Below, one piece after another: positions 1-9,103 of a DNA stretch of 64,000 nt (positions within the stretch are counted from its first letter, which is position 1; each line of letters starts with the position of its first letter). Under the pieces are notes generated by a model. It saw only the letters and a program-made list of their open reading frames with translations. It made no database searches and was not told the DNA's origin. A program made the translations under genes and the position numbers. The DNA comes from Alphaproteobacteria bacterium (GTDB taxonomy: Bacteria; Pseudomonadota; Alphaproteobacteria; Sphingomonadales; Emcibacteraceae). The stretch covers positions 225,494 through 289,493 of the forward strand of contig NVTE01000003.1 in NCBI GenBank assembly GCA_002401455.1, given 5' to 3'.

Positions 1-1
1 C

Positions 2-754
2 AGCCTGTTCCGGGACGCAGAGGCCATGCTGAAAACCATCCAGGACGAAAAATGGCTGACCGCCCGAGGCGTGATCGGCTTCTGGCCGGCCAATGCGGTT
101 GGTGACGATGTGGCGCTCTATACCGATGACAGCCGGACAGAGCGGCTCGACACCGTGCCGTTCCTGCGTCAGCAAATCCGCAAGCGGTCCGGCAGCTATA
201 ACATGTGCCTGGCCGATTTTGTCGCGCCGGAGGATAGCGGTAAAGCGGATTACCTCGGCGGCTTCGCGGTCACCGCTGGCATCGGCATCGACGACAAGCT
301 GAAAGAGTTTCAGGCCAAGTTCGATGACTATAACGACATCCTGCTGAAATCCCTGGCTGACCGGCTGGCAGAGGCCTTTGCCGAGCATATGCATGAACAG
401 GTGCGGAAAGAGCATTGGGGCTATGCGCCCGGGGAGAGCCTGAGTAATCATGACCTGATCCGGGAAAGATATGACGGCATCCGTCCGGCCCCGGGCTATC
501 CGGCCTGTCCGGACCATACCACCAAGCCTGGTCTGTTCAAGCTGCTCGATGCGCCGGATAATACCGGGATCACCCTGACCGATAGCATGGCCATGCTGCC
601 GACCGCCGCCGTGTCTGGTTATTATTTCAGTCATCCAAAAGCGCAATATTTCGGCATTGGCAAAATCGATGAAGATCAGGTCGAGGACTATGCCAAAAGA
701 CGCGGCATGGATATCACCAAGGTGAAACGTTGGCTGGCGAGCAATATTATTTAA
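2..754 (+). CDS. metH: Methionine synthase, C-terminal part (cut by window edge)
   Basis: Cobalamin-dependent methionine synthase, which methylates homocysteine to methionine in the cytoplasm. The frame is open from base 2, so the gene begins outside the window and about 250 residues are visible. They match the AdoMet-binding reactivation domain: an ARGVIGFWPAN segment near the start, then a region rich in the family's YAPGE and RPAPGYPACPDHTTK motifs, and a C-terminal MLPTAAVSGYYFSHP segment. In this enzyme family the domain binds S-adenosylmethionine for reductive remethylation of inactive cob(II)alamin. The usual C-terminus is complete. An inverted repeat follows the stop codon. Confidence 0.96.
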   Translation, partial: SLFRDAEAMLKTIQDEKWLTARGVIGFWPANAVGDDVALYTDDSRTERLDTVPFLRQQIRKRSGSYNMCLADFVAPEDSGKADYLGGFAVTAGIGIDDKLKEFQAKFDDYNDILLKSLADRLAEAFAEHMHEQVRKEHWGYAPGESLSNHDLIRERYDGIRPAPGYPACPDHTTKPGLFKLLDAPDNTGITLTDSMAMLPTAAVSGYYFSHPKAQYFGIGKIDEDQVEDYAKRRGMDITKVKRWLASNII

Positions 755-766
755 TTTTTCATGTAA

Positions 767-812
767 ACAAAGAGTCGAGGAGAAGTTTGATAAGGCTTTC
801 TCGACTCTTTGT
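767..812 (+). terminator. Inverted repeat after metH, possible terminator
   Basis: A perfect 13-bp stem (ACAAAGAGTCGAG at 767-779 against CTCGACTCTTTGT at 800-812) encloses a 20-nt loop just after the metH stop. No run of T follows, so it is not a textbook intrinsic terminator. It may act with Rho or as an mRNA 3' end stabiliser. Confidence 0.5.
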
Positions 813-860
813 TGCAATCAAATGCTTGACATTCATCGGCGCTTTTGATTCTTTAGGGGC

Positions 861-1472
861 ATGACATTCAGAAATCCCCTCATGGCGTTGATCACGCTGG
901 TCCTGCTCTCAGGTTGTGCCACCACGCCGCCGCGCAATATTAATGACAGCTGTGCGATCTTTAAGGAGAAGAGCGGCTGGTATAAATCCATGCGCGCGGT
1001 CCGGAAACGTTACGGCACCCCGATCCATGTCCAGCTGGCGATCATCAAGCAGGAATCCAGCTTCAAGCATAATGCCAAGACCAAGCGCAAGCACATCTTC
1101 TGGGTGATTCCCTGGGGCCGGATTACGACCGCTTACGGCTATGCTCAGGTCAAGGACGGCACCTGGGACTGGTACAAGAAAAAGACCGGCAACCGGGGCG
1201 CGGACCGGGATAATTTCGACGATGCGGTGGACTTCATCGGCTGGTACACGACGGTCAGCCAGAAAAGCCTGGGCATTTCAAAATGGGACGCGGAGAACCA
1301 ATATCTGGCCTATCATGAAGGCCACGGCGGCTATAAACGCAAGAGCTACCTGAAAAAACCCTGGCTGGTACAGGTGGCGAAAAAGGTCAAGCGCAACAGC
1401 CTGATCTATGCCGCTCAGCTGAAAAAATGCGAAAGCGGTCTCGACCGGGGTTTCTGGCTCTGGCCGTTCTAA
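861..1472 (+). CDS. Lytic transglycosylase-like lipoprotein (SLT fold)
   Basis: Predicted outer-membrane lipoprotein of 203 residues. The N-terminus has a hydrophobic segment ending in a lipobox (LLSGC, Cys19). The body resembles the SLT/lysozyme-like fold: IIKQESSF supplies a candidate catalytic Glu65, followed by TAYGYAQVKDGTW, similar to the G-(L/Y)-x-Q segment of the family, and a late YLAYHEGHGGY segment. Enzymes of this family cleave the glycan strands of peptidoglycan. The ATG at 861 follows an AGGGG ribosome site. It stands alone, between metH and convergent genes. The lipoprotein call is firm; the exact transglycosylase subfamily is not. Confidence 0.8.
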   Translation: MTFRNPLMALITLVLLSGCATTPPRNINDSCAIFKEKSGWYKSMRAVRKRYGTPIHVQLAIIKQESSFKHNAKTKRKHIFWVIPWGRITTAYGYAQVKDGTWDWYKKKTGNRGADRDNFDDAVDFIGWYTTVSQKSLGISKWDAENQYLAYHEGHGGYKRKSYLKKPWLVQVAKKVKRNSLIYAAQLKKCESGLDRGFWLWPF

Positions 1473-1571
1473 AACATCCTGCCTTCAAGCGGGAACAGCG
1501 TTAGCCGTCGTCTCATGTACGGGGTGGTCATGTCGCCTAGCCTGCCTCGTCCCCCTTAAACGCAGAATGTT

Positions 1572-1898
1572 TTAGCTTTCAAGTTTTTCGAAAGAATATT
1601 CCCGCTCGACCCGGGCAATACGGGTGGTGTAGCTTTTATACCATTTTTCCCGGCCACTCTTCTGGGCCGTGAGATGGTCGGCGACCTTTTTCCAGCTTTT
1701 GATGCTGTCCAGGTCCTTCCAGTAGGACACCGATATGCCCTGCTTGCCCTCGCTGACTGTTTCAAAACCAAGATAGCCCGGTTGTCTGGCCGCAAGGTCG
1801 ACCATTTGTTGGGCGGTCTGGGCATAGCCCTGGTCATAATCGCTCTGCACACTGGTGAAGATCACGGCGTAATAGGGCGTGAAGTCTTTTGAGGTCAT
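1572..1898 (-). CDS. Antibiotic biosynthesis monooxygenase (ABM) family protein
   Basis: Small 108-residue protein with the dimeric alpha/beta ABM fold signature: an N-terminal YYAVIFTSVQ strand, then AARQPGYLGFETVSEGKQGISVSYWKDLDSI, the usual order of a conserved PGYLG turn and a W/Y-rich strand. Members either oxidise quinone or polyketide rings without a cofactor or have unknown roles, so the substrate cannot be named. It starts 12 bp after the oplAH stop on the same strand, so the two genes are probably co-transcribed. It is convergent with the upstream lipoprotein gene; about 100 bp separate the two stops, with nothing obvious between. Confidence 0.82.
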   Translation of the reverse strand: MTSKDFTPYYAVIFTSVQSDYDQGYAQTAQQMVDLAARQPGYLGFETVSEGKQGISVSYWKDLDSIKSWKKVADHLTAQKSGREKWYKSYTTRIARVEREYSFEKLES

Positions 1899-1910
1899 AC
1901 TGTCTGTCCG

Positions 1911-4900
1911 TTAGGTGTTTGGTTTACCATAGCCGCCGCCGCCCGGGGTTTCAATGATGAAAATATCACCCACCTCCATGGCGGTCTCCGCAGCATAGGG
2001 CAGTGTCTCCAACGTGCCATCCGCCCGCATGACCTGATTGAGGCCACAGGTGCCAGCCTCGCCGCCGTCAAGTCCTGGCGGCGGCAGGGTGCGGTGATTG
2101 GCGATGATCGCGGCGGTCATGGGCTGGGTGAAGCGCAGATGACGGACAACCCCGTCCCCACCGGCATATTTGCCTTGGCCACCGCTGCCGCTGCGGACCT
2201 CAAATTTCTCAAGGATCACCGGATAGCGCCATTCGAGCACCTCCGGGTCGGTCAGGCGGCTATTGGTCATATGGGACTGGATAGCGCTGGCCCCGTCATT
2301 ATTTGCGGTCGCGCCCATGCCGCCGGCCAGGGTTTCGTAATATTGCAGCTCCGCATTGCCAAAGGTGACGTTATTCATGGTGCCCTGGGACGCCGCCATG
2401 ACGCCAAGGGCCAGGAACAGGGCATTGACCACCGCCTGGGAAGTCTCCACATTGCCAGCGACCACCGCTGCCGGGGGCCGGGGGTTCAGCAGGCAGCCTT
2501 CGGGTACGATCAGGGTCAGGGGGGCCATACAGCCCTCATTGAGCGGGATATCATCGGCGACCAGACAGCGGAAGACATAGAGCACGGCCGCCCGGCAGAT
2601 GGCCAGCGGCGCATTGAAATTGCTGTCCACTTGGGCAGAGGTGCCGGTGAAGTCTAGGGTCGCGCTGCGGCTTGCCGGGTCAATAGTAATCCTGACCCGG
2701 ATCAGGGCGCCATTATCCAGCGGATAGTCAATCTGGCCATCTTCCAGCACCTCTATGGCCCGGCGCACGGCTTCTTCTGCATTGTTCTGGACATGGGTCA
2801 TATAGGCCTTAACCACGGGCAGGCTGAAGTCGGCGACCATCTGGTCAAGCTCGTGCATGCCCTTGGCGTTGGCGGCGATCTGGGCTTTTAGGTCGGCGAT
2901 ATTCTGGGCCGGATTGCGGGCCGGCCATGGCCCCTGGGCAAGGGCGGTCAGCAGGACGGCTTCTTGAAATTTTCCGGCCCTGACCAGGGGGAAATTATCA
3001 AACAGGATGCCCTCGTCACTGATCACATGGGACAGGGGCGGCATGGAACCGGGCGTAATTCCGCCAATATCCGCATGATGGCCCCGGGTCGCCAGATAGA
3101 ATAGCGGCTCAGCACTGTCGCCGTCGCCCTCTGCCTCAAAATAAGGTGCGATGACGGTCATGTCAGGCAGATGGGTGCCGCCGTTATAGGGATCATTGAG
3201 CAGGAAACTGTCGCCCTGTGCCATGGTGCCCCGGTTGGCGGCCATGATCGCCTTAACGCTGGCGCCCATGGAGCCCAGATGGACCGGCATATGGGGCGCA
3301 TTGGCCACCAGATTGCCGGCACCATCAAACAGGGCGCAGGAGAAATCCAGCCGCTCCTTCATATTGACCGAATGGGCGACCTTCTCGAGCACCGCCCCCA
3401 TCTGCTCAGCGATGGACATGAACAGATTGTTGAAAATCTCCAGCATGATCGGATCGGCATCGGTGCCCATGGGCGACGTGCGCTGCAGGTCCTCCACCCG
3501 GTCGAGGATCAGGTTCTGCAGCGGGTCGAGATGGGCGGTCCAGCCCGGCTCGACGATGTTGGTGCCATGGTCTTCCAGAATGATCGCCGGACCAATGATC
3601 TTTTGGTCTAGCCTCATATGGTCCCGGTGGCTGACCGGGCAGGGGTGAGCGGCGCCGTTGGTGAAGATCTTCCGGTCGGCTATGGAGGGCGCCGGGATAT
3701 TTTCAGGGGCCAAAGTAGTCTTGATCTCCTGACCGCCGCCGGAGGCTTCCACCGACAGGGATTCGACGATCAGCGGCTTGTCCGGGCTGATGAAGCTGAA
3801 ATGCTGGTGATGCTGACGCTCAAAGTCGCGGATAATATCGGGCAGGGGGCCAAGCGGTACTTGAAGCGTACTGTCACTGCCCTGGTATTTGAGGTGCAGT
3901 TTTTTGACCAGGGTTATGTCATGGACTTCCTGATCGACCAGGGCCTGGGTTGCCGCTTTCGACAGCTGGGCCATGCTGGATTCAATATCGGTCAGGGTCT
4001 CTGCGGTCAGGGGTAGTTCGACGGCCTGTTCCTTCAGGACCCGCAGGTCAGCCAAGCCCATACCGTAGGCCGACAGAACCCCGGCCAGGGGGTGGAGGAA
4101 TATTTTCCTGATGCCCAGACGGTCGGCGACCTTGCAGGCATGCTGACCGCCGGCACCGCCGAAGCTGACCAGGGTATAATGACTGACATCATAGCCGCGC
4201 TGGGTTGATATTTTCTTGATGGCGGTGGCCATATTCTCGACCGCGATGGTCAGGAAGCCTTCGGCGATATGCTCCAGCGACGGCGGCGTGCTCATCTGGT
4301 CGGCGATAGCCTGAAATTTGGTGCGGACGATATTTTGGTCCAGGGGCTGGTCGGCATTCGGGCCAAAAACCTTGGGGAAGAAATCCGGATTCAGGCGGCC
4401 AAGCAGGATATTGCAGTCGGTGACGGTCAGCGGACCGCCGCGGCGGTATCCGGCGGGACCGGGATTGGCCCCGGCACTGTCGGGCCCAACCTGAAAGCGG
4501 CCGCTGTCAAAGCTGAGTAGCGAGCCACCACCGGCGGCGACCGTATGGATATGCATCATCGGCACCTTGATCCGGACCCCGGCGATCACGGTCTCGGCAC
4601 TGCGCTCAAATTCGCCGTTATAATGGGTGACATCGGTCGAGGTGCCGCCCATGTCAAAGCCGATCAGCTTGTCAAATCCGGCCTGGGCCGCGACCTTGAC
4701 CGCGCCGACAATGCCGCCTGCCGGGCCGGATAATATGGCGTCCTTGCCGCGAAAATGATCGGCAGAGCTCAGGCCGCCGTTGGACTGCATGAAATAAAGG
4801 GGGACCCCGGATAACGCCGTCTGAATCCGGGTCATATAGCGGGTGAGAATAGGGCTGAGATAGGCATCGACCACGGTGGTCTCGCCCCGGCTGATCATCT

Positions 4901-5501
4901 TGATCAGCGGGCTGACCTGATGGCTGAGGGAAATCTGGCTGAATCCAATGTCGGCGGCCAATGCGCCGATTTTCTGCTCCGTATCCGGATAACGATAACC
5001 ATGGATTGAGACAATAGAAATGGCCCGGATGCCGTTGGTGAAATGTGCCTCCAACTGGGGCCTCAGGAGCCCAAGGTCGGCGGGTCTGAGCACTTTGCCC
5101 CGGGCATCAATTCTCTCGTCAACCTCGACCACCGCATCATACAACAGGTCGGGTAGGATCACGTCGAGGGCAAAGAGGTCGGGCCGGTTCTGATACCCTA
5201 TGCGCAGGGCGTCGCGGAAACCTTTTGTTATGACCAGCAACGTTCGGTCGCCCTTGCGTTCGAGCAGGGCATTGGTCGCGACCGTGGTGCCCATCTTGAC
5301 TGCGGCAATCCGGTCGGCCGGGATCGGCGCCTCGGGGCCAATTTTCAACAGGTCGCGGATACCCTGGAGAGCGGCATCATCATATTGTTCAGGGTTTTCC
5401 GACAGCAGCTTATGGCTGTGCAGGGCCCCGTTCGGGCTTTGGCCGACGATATCGGTAAAGGTCCCGCCACGATCAATCCAGAACTGCCATTTAGCATCCA
5501 T
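1911..5501 (-). CDS. oplAH: 5-oxoprolinase (ATP-hydrolysing), fused HydA-HydB type
   Basis: A 1,196-residue single-chain enzyme that hydrolyses 5-oxo-L-proline to glutamate at the cost of ATP. Domains in order: hydantoinase A N-terminal part ([14 protein letters not shown] near the start), ATPase core with [12 protein letters not shown] near residue 285, and a hydantoinase B half from about residue 700 ([17 protein letters not shown] onward) to the glycine-rich C-terminus GGGGYGKP. The length fits the eukaryote-like fused form rather than separate subunits. The ATG at 5501 is chosen over an in-frame TTG at 5513 because GGAG sits six bases before it. Its promoter and first nine codons are the parent-like copy of a local repeat family. 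The ABM gene follows in the same operon. Confidence 0.93.
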   Translation of the reverse strand: MDAKWQFWIDRGGTFTDIVGQSPNGALHSHKLLSENPEQYDDAALQGIRDLLKIGPEAPIPADRIAAVKMGTTVATNALLERKGDRTLLVITKGFRDALRIGYQNRPDLFALDVILPDLLYDAVVEVDERIDARGKVLRPADLGLLRPQLEAHFTNGIRAISIVSIHGYRYPDTEQKIGALAADIGFSQISLSHQVSPLIKMISRGETTVVDAYLSPILTRYMTRIQTALSGVPLYFMQSNGGLSSADHFRGKDAILSGPAGGIVGAVKVAAQAGFDKLIGFDMGGTSTDVTHYNGEFERSAETVIAGVRIKVPMMHIHTVAAGGGSLLSFDSGRFQVGPDSAGANPGPAGYRRGGPLTVTDCNILLGRLNPDFFPKVFGPNADQPLDQNIVRTKFQAIADQMSTPPSLEHIAEGFLTIAVENMATAIKKISTQRGYDVSHYTLVSFGGAGGQHACKVADRLGIRKIFLHPLAGVLSAYGMGLADLRVLKEQAVELPLTAETLTDIESSMAQLSKAATQALVDQEVHDITLVKKLHLKYQGSDSTLQVPLGPLPDIIRDFERQHHQHFSFISPDKPLIVESLSVEASGGGQEIKTTLAPENIPAPSIADRKIFTNGAAHPCPVSHRDHMRLDQKIIGPAIILEDHGTNIVEPGWTAHLDPLQNLILDRVEDLQRTSPMGTDADPIMLEIFNNLFMSIAEQMGAVLEKVAHSVNMKERLDFSCALFDGAGNLVANAPHMPVHLGSMGASVKAIMAANRGTMAQGDSFLLNDPYNGGTHLPDMTVIAPYFEAEGDGDSAEPLFYLATRGHHADIGGITPGSMPPLSHVISDEGILFDNFPLVRAGKFQEAVLLTALAQGPWPARNPAQNIADLKAQIAANAKGMHELDQMVADFSLPVVKAYMTHVQNNAEEAVRRAIEVLEDGQIDYPLDNGALIRVRITIDPASRSATLDFTGTSAQVDSNFNAPLAICRAAVLYVFRCLVADDIPLNEGCMAPLTLIVPEGCLLNPRPPAAVVAGNVETSQAVVNALFLALGVMAASQGTMNNVTFGNAELQYYETLAGGMGATANNDGASAIQSHMTNSRLTDPEVLEWRYPVILEKFEVRSGSGGQGKYAGGDGVVRHLRFTQPMTAAIIANHRTLPPPGLDGGEAGTCGLNQVMRADGTLETLPYAAETAMEVGDIFIIETPGGGGYGKPNT

Positions 5502-5745
5502 TTTTGTCTCCAAACCCGCAGTAAACTGCCATTCTCATTTTTCTACATAATATTTACACGGCCATATCACGTCAATAAAATCAATGAGTTGCAACCCTAT
5601 TTTTGACAAGCCGTTGACACGTGGTAGCAAACTTTTGCTCTGTTGAATAGGTGATAGTATAACAAATTGTATTGGTGAGTTGTTGACAGATTTTTACATG
5701 TAAATGAATTGAAATCGCATATATTCAATTCATAGTATGAACTAA
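5474..5745 (-). repeat. Repeat copy R1 (oplAH promoter, leader and first codons)
   Basis: First member of a local dispersed repeat family, all copies in the same orientation. It starts at CAATCCAGAAC (codons 5-9 of oplAH in reverse) and covers the oplAH start, leader and promoter and about 200 bp upstream. It contains three dyads: GCAGT/ACTGC in the leader, AGCAAA-CT-TTTGCT at 5626-5639, and TTTACATGTAAA at 5693-5704. Similarity with R2 fades near 5745. Between R1 and the DODA gene (5746-5928) the DNA is AT-rich and I see no gene in it. Confidence 0.85.
5547..5575 (-). promoter_or_regulatory. Promoter of oplAH
   Basis: On the minus strand TTGACG (5575-5570) and TATTAT (5552-5547) are separated by exactly 17 bases. 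Transcription would begin near 5540. The 5' leader holds a small hairpin (GGCAGT/ACTGC) just before the GGAG ribosome site. This segment lies inside repeat copy R1; the corresponding elements are degraded in R2 and R3 and deleted in R4. Confidence 0.6.
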
Positions 5746-5928
5746 TAGTAGTATGGCTATGATATCTGGCAGAAGCATTGATACTTGATCGTAAAAATAC
5801 GATTGATGGGCTCGACCGTTTCTGAAATTAGTACTTTAGAGACTTCAAAATCATATCCAAACTTTCCCCCATACGTGTTTAAAATTGGTTTCATTGCACG
5901 GCGATACTCTTCGATGCTACTTTCTTAT

Positions 5929-6294
5929 TCATTCACCACCAAATATAGAAAGATTCAGTTGGACAGTATCGCCTAACCAATAGGCGTAATCTGTGTGGTC
6001 CTTTAAATCATCGCCGGTTTGGCCATGAACAAACACGGTAAGACCATTGCGGTTCTCACTGAGCCATGGAATAAATTGGTCGAAGTCTTTGTCAGAGAAA
6101 CTTATTTGGCAACTCCATTTTGGATGAGGGCCGACTGGCTTCTGATGAACTCTGCCTACCTTTAAATCAAAACGCTTGCCTGCTTGGCCACACAAGTTGC
6201 TAGCAAACTTAACTGTATTACTGTCGAAATAGACATGAGCGTGATAATGCTTATGGATGTTTATGGGGTGTTTTATTTCAGTCACTTCTATCAA
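5929..6294 (-). CDS. DOPA 4,5-dioxygenase family protein
   Basis: A 121-residue protein matching the small DODA family of extradiol-type dioxygenases. The candidate metal-binding and substrate histidines lie in HYHAHVYFD near residue 17, VGPHPKWSCQISF in the middle and a late VHGQTGDD-HTDYAYWLG segment. Characterised members cleave DOPA in betalain-type pathways; bacterial members mostly have unknown substrates. It begins 21 bp after the tetR stop on the same strand, so it is probably in the TetR-controlled unit. Its base composition is AT-rich like the surrounding accessory region. Confidence 0.85.
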   Translation of the reverse strand: MIEVTEIKHPINIHKHYHAHVYFDSNTVKFASNLCGQAGKRFDLKVGRVHQKPVGPHPKWSCQISFSDKDFDQFIPWLSENRNGLTVFVHGQTGDDLKDHTDYAYWLGDTVQLNLSIFGGE

Positions 6295-6315
6295 CCTTGT
6301 TTAAGATATTTGCAC

Positions 6316-6909
6316 CTAGAATTTGTCTATCGAAAATTTGATAACTTTTTTGAGTTCGGAAAGCTTTGCGCCATTTCGCGCCATCACCGACAAACCAAAC
6401 ATCAAGGTCAGAATATAATGAGCCATACTGGCTGGGGAGTGTTCACTGGTTATAGTTCCGGCTGATATTTCGTCCGTGAAAAATGCTGTCAAAGAAGATT
6501 TCGTCGCCTCGTTAATGTTGACGATCGTCTGCAAAGCCTCCTCTGGAATACAGGTGCCACCAATTTCACTGGTACTTATGCTAACGAAACAGCCAGGTGG
6601 TAATTTCGGATCTGTAAGCCCTTCTGCAATGGATGTTAAATAACAGCCTATTCTTTCTTTTAAGCCTTTATCAGCCGAATAAAGATGTTTGGTGTGGATG
6701 ACGCCATGTTTCTGAACGTATCGTGTGAGCGTCGTTTTATACAGCTCTTCTTTATTGCCGAATGCCGAATATAAACTGGGTTTATTAATGCCCATAGCCT
6801 GGGTCAGGTCCGATAGGGACGTGCCCGGGTACCCGTTGATCCAAAAGACTTCCATCGCTTGATCAAGCGCAATCTCTTTGTCAAATGTACGGTGACGACC
6901 TGCTTTCAT
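6316..6909 (-). CDS. TetR/AcrR family repressor
   Basis: A 197-residue regulator with an N-terminal helix-turn-helix: FDKEIALDQAMEVFWINGYPGTSLSDLTQAMGINKPSLYSAFGNKEELY, the classic TetR arrangement with recognition helix near residues 40-50. The C-terminal ligand domain is of the type with a conserved PPGCF segment. It is divergent from the SDR gene across 124 bp that holds two identical palindromes, each inside the spacer of one of two overlapping promoters. It probably represses itself with the DODA gene on one side and the SDR-azoreductase pair on the other. The inducer is unknown, though redox-cycling quinones or aldehydes are plausible from the neighbours. Confidence 0.92.
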   Translation of the reverse strand: MKAGRHRTFDKEIALDQAMEVFWINGYPGTSLSDLTQAMGINKPSLYSAFGNKEELYKTTLTRYVQKHGVIHTKHLYSADKGLKERIGCYLTSIAEGLTDPKLPPGCFVSISTSEIGGTCIPEEALQTIVNINEATKSSLTAFFTDEISAGTITSEHSPASMAHYILTLMFGLSVMARNGAKLSELKKVIKFSIDKF

Positions 6910-6950
6910 TTTTAAACAACTCCTTATTTTATTTTCTGCTTGCTATTATG

Positions 6951-6962
6951 TACCGATCGGTA
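6951..6962. promoter_or_regulatory. TetR operator 1 (TACCGATCGGTA)
   Basis: Perfect 12-bp palindrome lying in the spacer of the tetR promoter: TTGACA (6974-6969) and CATAAT (6950-6945) on the minus strand, 18-base spacing. Binding here would block tetR and DODA transcription. Confidence 0.85.
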
Positions 6963-6978
6963 TAATTTGTCAATAACA

Positions 6979-6990
6979 TACCGATCGGTA
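6979..6990. promoter_or_regulatory. TetR operator 2 (TACCGATCGGTA)
   Basis: Second identical 12-bp palindrome, centred 28 bp from the first. It overlaps the spacer and edge of a plus-strand promoter, TTGTCA (6967-6972) and TACAAA (about 6989-6994), that would drive the SDR gene. The two promoters are back to back and share their -35 region. Confidence 0.83.
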
Positions 6991-7033
6991 CAAAATACAT
7001 TCATAATTAAAACAAACAAAAAAGGATAGAGAA

Positions 7034-7789
7034 ATGAGCAATTTAACAGGAAAAACAGCAGTTATTACAGGCGGAAACAGTGGTATAGGCTATGCAACGG
7101 CAAAGAAATTTAAGGCGGACGGAGCCAATGTTATCATTACCGGCAGATCGTTAGAAAGAGTGCAAGCGGCAGCGGATGAGTTAGGAGTTAAAGGCATCGT
7201 GGCAGATGTCTCTGATTTGTCTGCACTGGATGATCTCGTAGAGCAGGTCAAAAATGAATATGGTCAGCTTGATATATTATTTGTCAACGCAGGTATTTTT
7301 GCGCCAGCACCCGTTGGACAAAATAGCGAAGAGATGTTTGACACTCAGATGGGCATTAACTTTAAGGGGGCGGTGTTCACCATTGAAAAATTCTTACCCC
7401 TGTTAAAGGAGGGGGCGTCTATCATTAACCTCTCCTCGATCAACGCTTACACCGGCATGTCAAATACCGCTATTTATGCGGCCTCAAAGGCGGCTTTGAA
7501 TGCGTACAGCCGGACCGCAGCAACCGAGCTCGCGCCCAGAAAAATCAGAGTGAATGTGGTTAATCCCGGACCGGTTTCTACCCCTATTTTTGGTAAAACC
7601 GGCATGCCGGAAGCACAGTTAAATGACTTTGCCGCCGCCATGCAAGACAGAATCCCGTTGAAACGTTTTGGCCAGCCTGAAGATATAGCAAACCTGGTGG
7701 CTTTCTTAGCCTCAGATGAGGCGTCCTTCATAACCGGTGCTGAATACAACATCGACGGTGGCATGAATGTGAACCCGATTTTATCGTAA
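7034..7789 (+). CDS. Short-chain dehydrogenase/reductase (SDR)
   Basis: Classical SDR of 251 residues, a cytoplasmic NAD(P)-dependent oxidoreductase. The cofactor motif TGGNSGIG lies near residue 12, the NAG motif in ILFVNAGIF, and the catalytic Ser and YxxxK in NLSSIN and YAASKAALNAYSR. The C-terminus ends in the typical FITGAEYNIDGG. The substrate cannot be told. AGGATAGAG precedes the ATG at 7034. It is the first gene of a TetR-controlled pair with the azoreductase-like gene 73 bp downstream. The closest-looking relatives are stand-alone SDRs found next to TetR regulators. Confidence 0.93.
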   Translation: MSNLTGKTAVITGGNSGIGYATAKKFKADGANVIITGRSLERVQAAADELGVKGIVADVSDLSALDDLVEQVKNEYGQLDILFVNAGIFAPAPVGQNSEEMFDTQMGINFKGAVFTIEKFLPLLKEGASIINLSSINAYTGMSNTAIYAASKAALNAYSRTAATELAPRKIRVNVVNPGPVSTPIFGKTGMPEAQLNDFAAAMQDRIPLKRFGQPEDIANLVAFLASDEASFITGAEYNIDGGMNVNPILS

Positions 7790-7862
7790 AGCCAACCTAC
7801 GTTAATCTGGCTGCAGGGTCGTTGCAGTCGGATTAACGGCAATAATAAAGAGAAGAAGTGAC

Positions 7863-8446
7863 ATGACAAAGACGATATTAAGAGTTGATGCCAGTATGCG
7901 AAAAAATGGTTCCTACAGCCGTAAACTGGTCGATAGTTTAATCACGCAGCTGAATAAAAAAGACCAACACACAACAAAGACACGTGACCTTACAGACGGT
8001 GTGCCCTTCATCAATGAACAATGGATTGCGGCAAATTTCACCCCCTTAACGAACGCACACCCGCACAACATGCTGAACTATTACAATCAGATGCCCTCGT
8101 AAGGGAGGTGCAGGAGGCTGACATTCTCGTCATTGGATTGGCTGTCTATAATTTTTCCGTGCCTGCCGCCTTTAAAGCCTGGATTGATCAAGTTGTGCGA
8201 TCCAAAGTGACTTTCCACTATGCTGAAAATGGGCCTGAGGGTTTGCTTGAAAACAAAAAAGCTTATGTAGTGATTGCTTCAGGGGGCACTCAAGTGGGCA
8301 GTGATATAGATTTTTTCTCAGCTTATGTGCGTCATATATTGGCTTTTATTGGCATTACCGATGTGACCTTTATTGATAGCAGTGGCATTGGCAGGGATGA
8401 AAAAAAGGTTTTGGCATGCGCCAACGAGGCGATTGTGGCCCTATAA
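7863..8446 (+). pseudogene. FMN-dependent NADH-azoreductase-like gene, frameshifted
   Basis: The two halves of an AzoR/flavodoxin-fold quinone reductase lie in different frames. The first runs from the ATG at 7863 (ILRVDASMRKNGSYSRKLVDSL, the FMN phosphate-loop region) to WIAANFTP. The second continues from about 8040 (LNERTPAQHAELL, then ADILVIGLAVYNFSVPAAFKAWIDQVVR) to the end at 8446. Adding one C to the run of five at 8041-8045 would restore a protein of about 194 residues, the family's normal size. It is either a recent pseudogene or a base-calling error. The family reduces quinones and azo dyes with NADH, which fits its position after the SDR gene. Confidence 0.85.
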
Positions 8447-8636
8447 TTACTATCATCTAAATACTAATGTGTGTCTGTAATGTAACCGTCCACCTAGCCT
8501 GGCTGACAGGTGACTTTCACGATTATAGTCTCTCTTGATTTACCGAGTTTAGCATTCATCTTCATTCTGATATGCCAAGAGTAAGCCCGAATAGAAATTT
8601 CAGACTAGGAATTCGTTGAGGAAACGGTATATCGAT

Positions 8637-8990
8637 CAATCCAGAACTGCCATTTAGCGTCCATTTTTGTCTCCAAACCCGCAGTAAACTGCGAATATAC
8701 TTTTTCACATATTTTTATACGGCAACTTTAGCGACAGTAAAATCAATAGGTTACAATCCTATTTTTGACAAGCCGTTGACACGTGGCAGCAGGTTTGTAC
8801 TCTATTGAATAGCGAAGGCTATAGCAATTTTATTGGTGACCTGTTTACAGATTTTTACATGTGAATAAAATGAAGTCGTATAGTTTTAGTTCATAGTATG
8901 ACCTAAAGGGCGCAGGCTGTCACTTCAGACGGCAACATTAAGTGAATTGCACAAAAATAAGGATTTTAAAGGTCTACTTTCGGCCATAAA
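8637..8990 (-). repeat. Repeat copy R2
   Basis: Second copy of the oplAH-upstream repeat, same orientation as R1, in the 657-bp gap between the azoreductase-like gene and the DUF6090-like gene. It keeps the CAATCCAGAAC end, the ATG with GGAGACAAAA before it, the GCAGT/ACTGC leader hairpin and the TTTACATGTGAA dyad. The -35/-10 elements are degraded and the AGCAAA dyad is lost. The upstream end is longer than in R1: it matches R4 through a CATAGTATGACCTAAAG segment to about 8990. On the minus strand the start still reads [11 protein letters not shown], then leaves the oplAH sequence and stops after 19 codons (8605-8664). The rest of the gap shows nothing I recognise. Confidence 0.85.
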
Positions 8991-9103
8991 CGGACGTTCA
9001 CAGTTCGGGATGATATTGTAAACTGCACTAGCGATACTTGATGTGGATAACATTAATATCAGGCAGGTTTTTACAATAATATGTATAAATAACACCCCGG
9101 AAT

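Noticed and set aside
5785..5976. 63-codon frame next to repeat R1
   Set aside because: No ribosome site, composition like random AT-rich DNA, and it overlaps the end of the DODA gene on the other strand.
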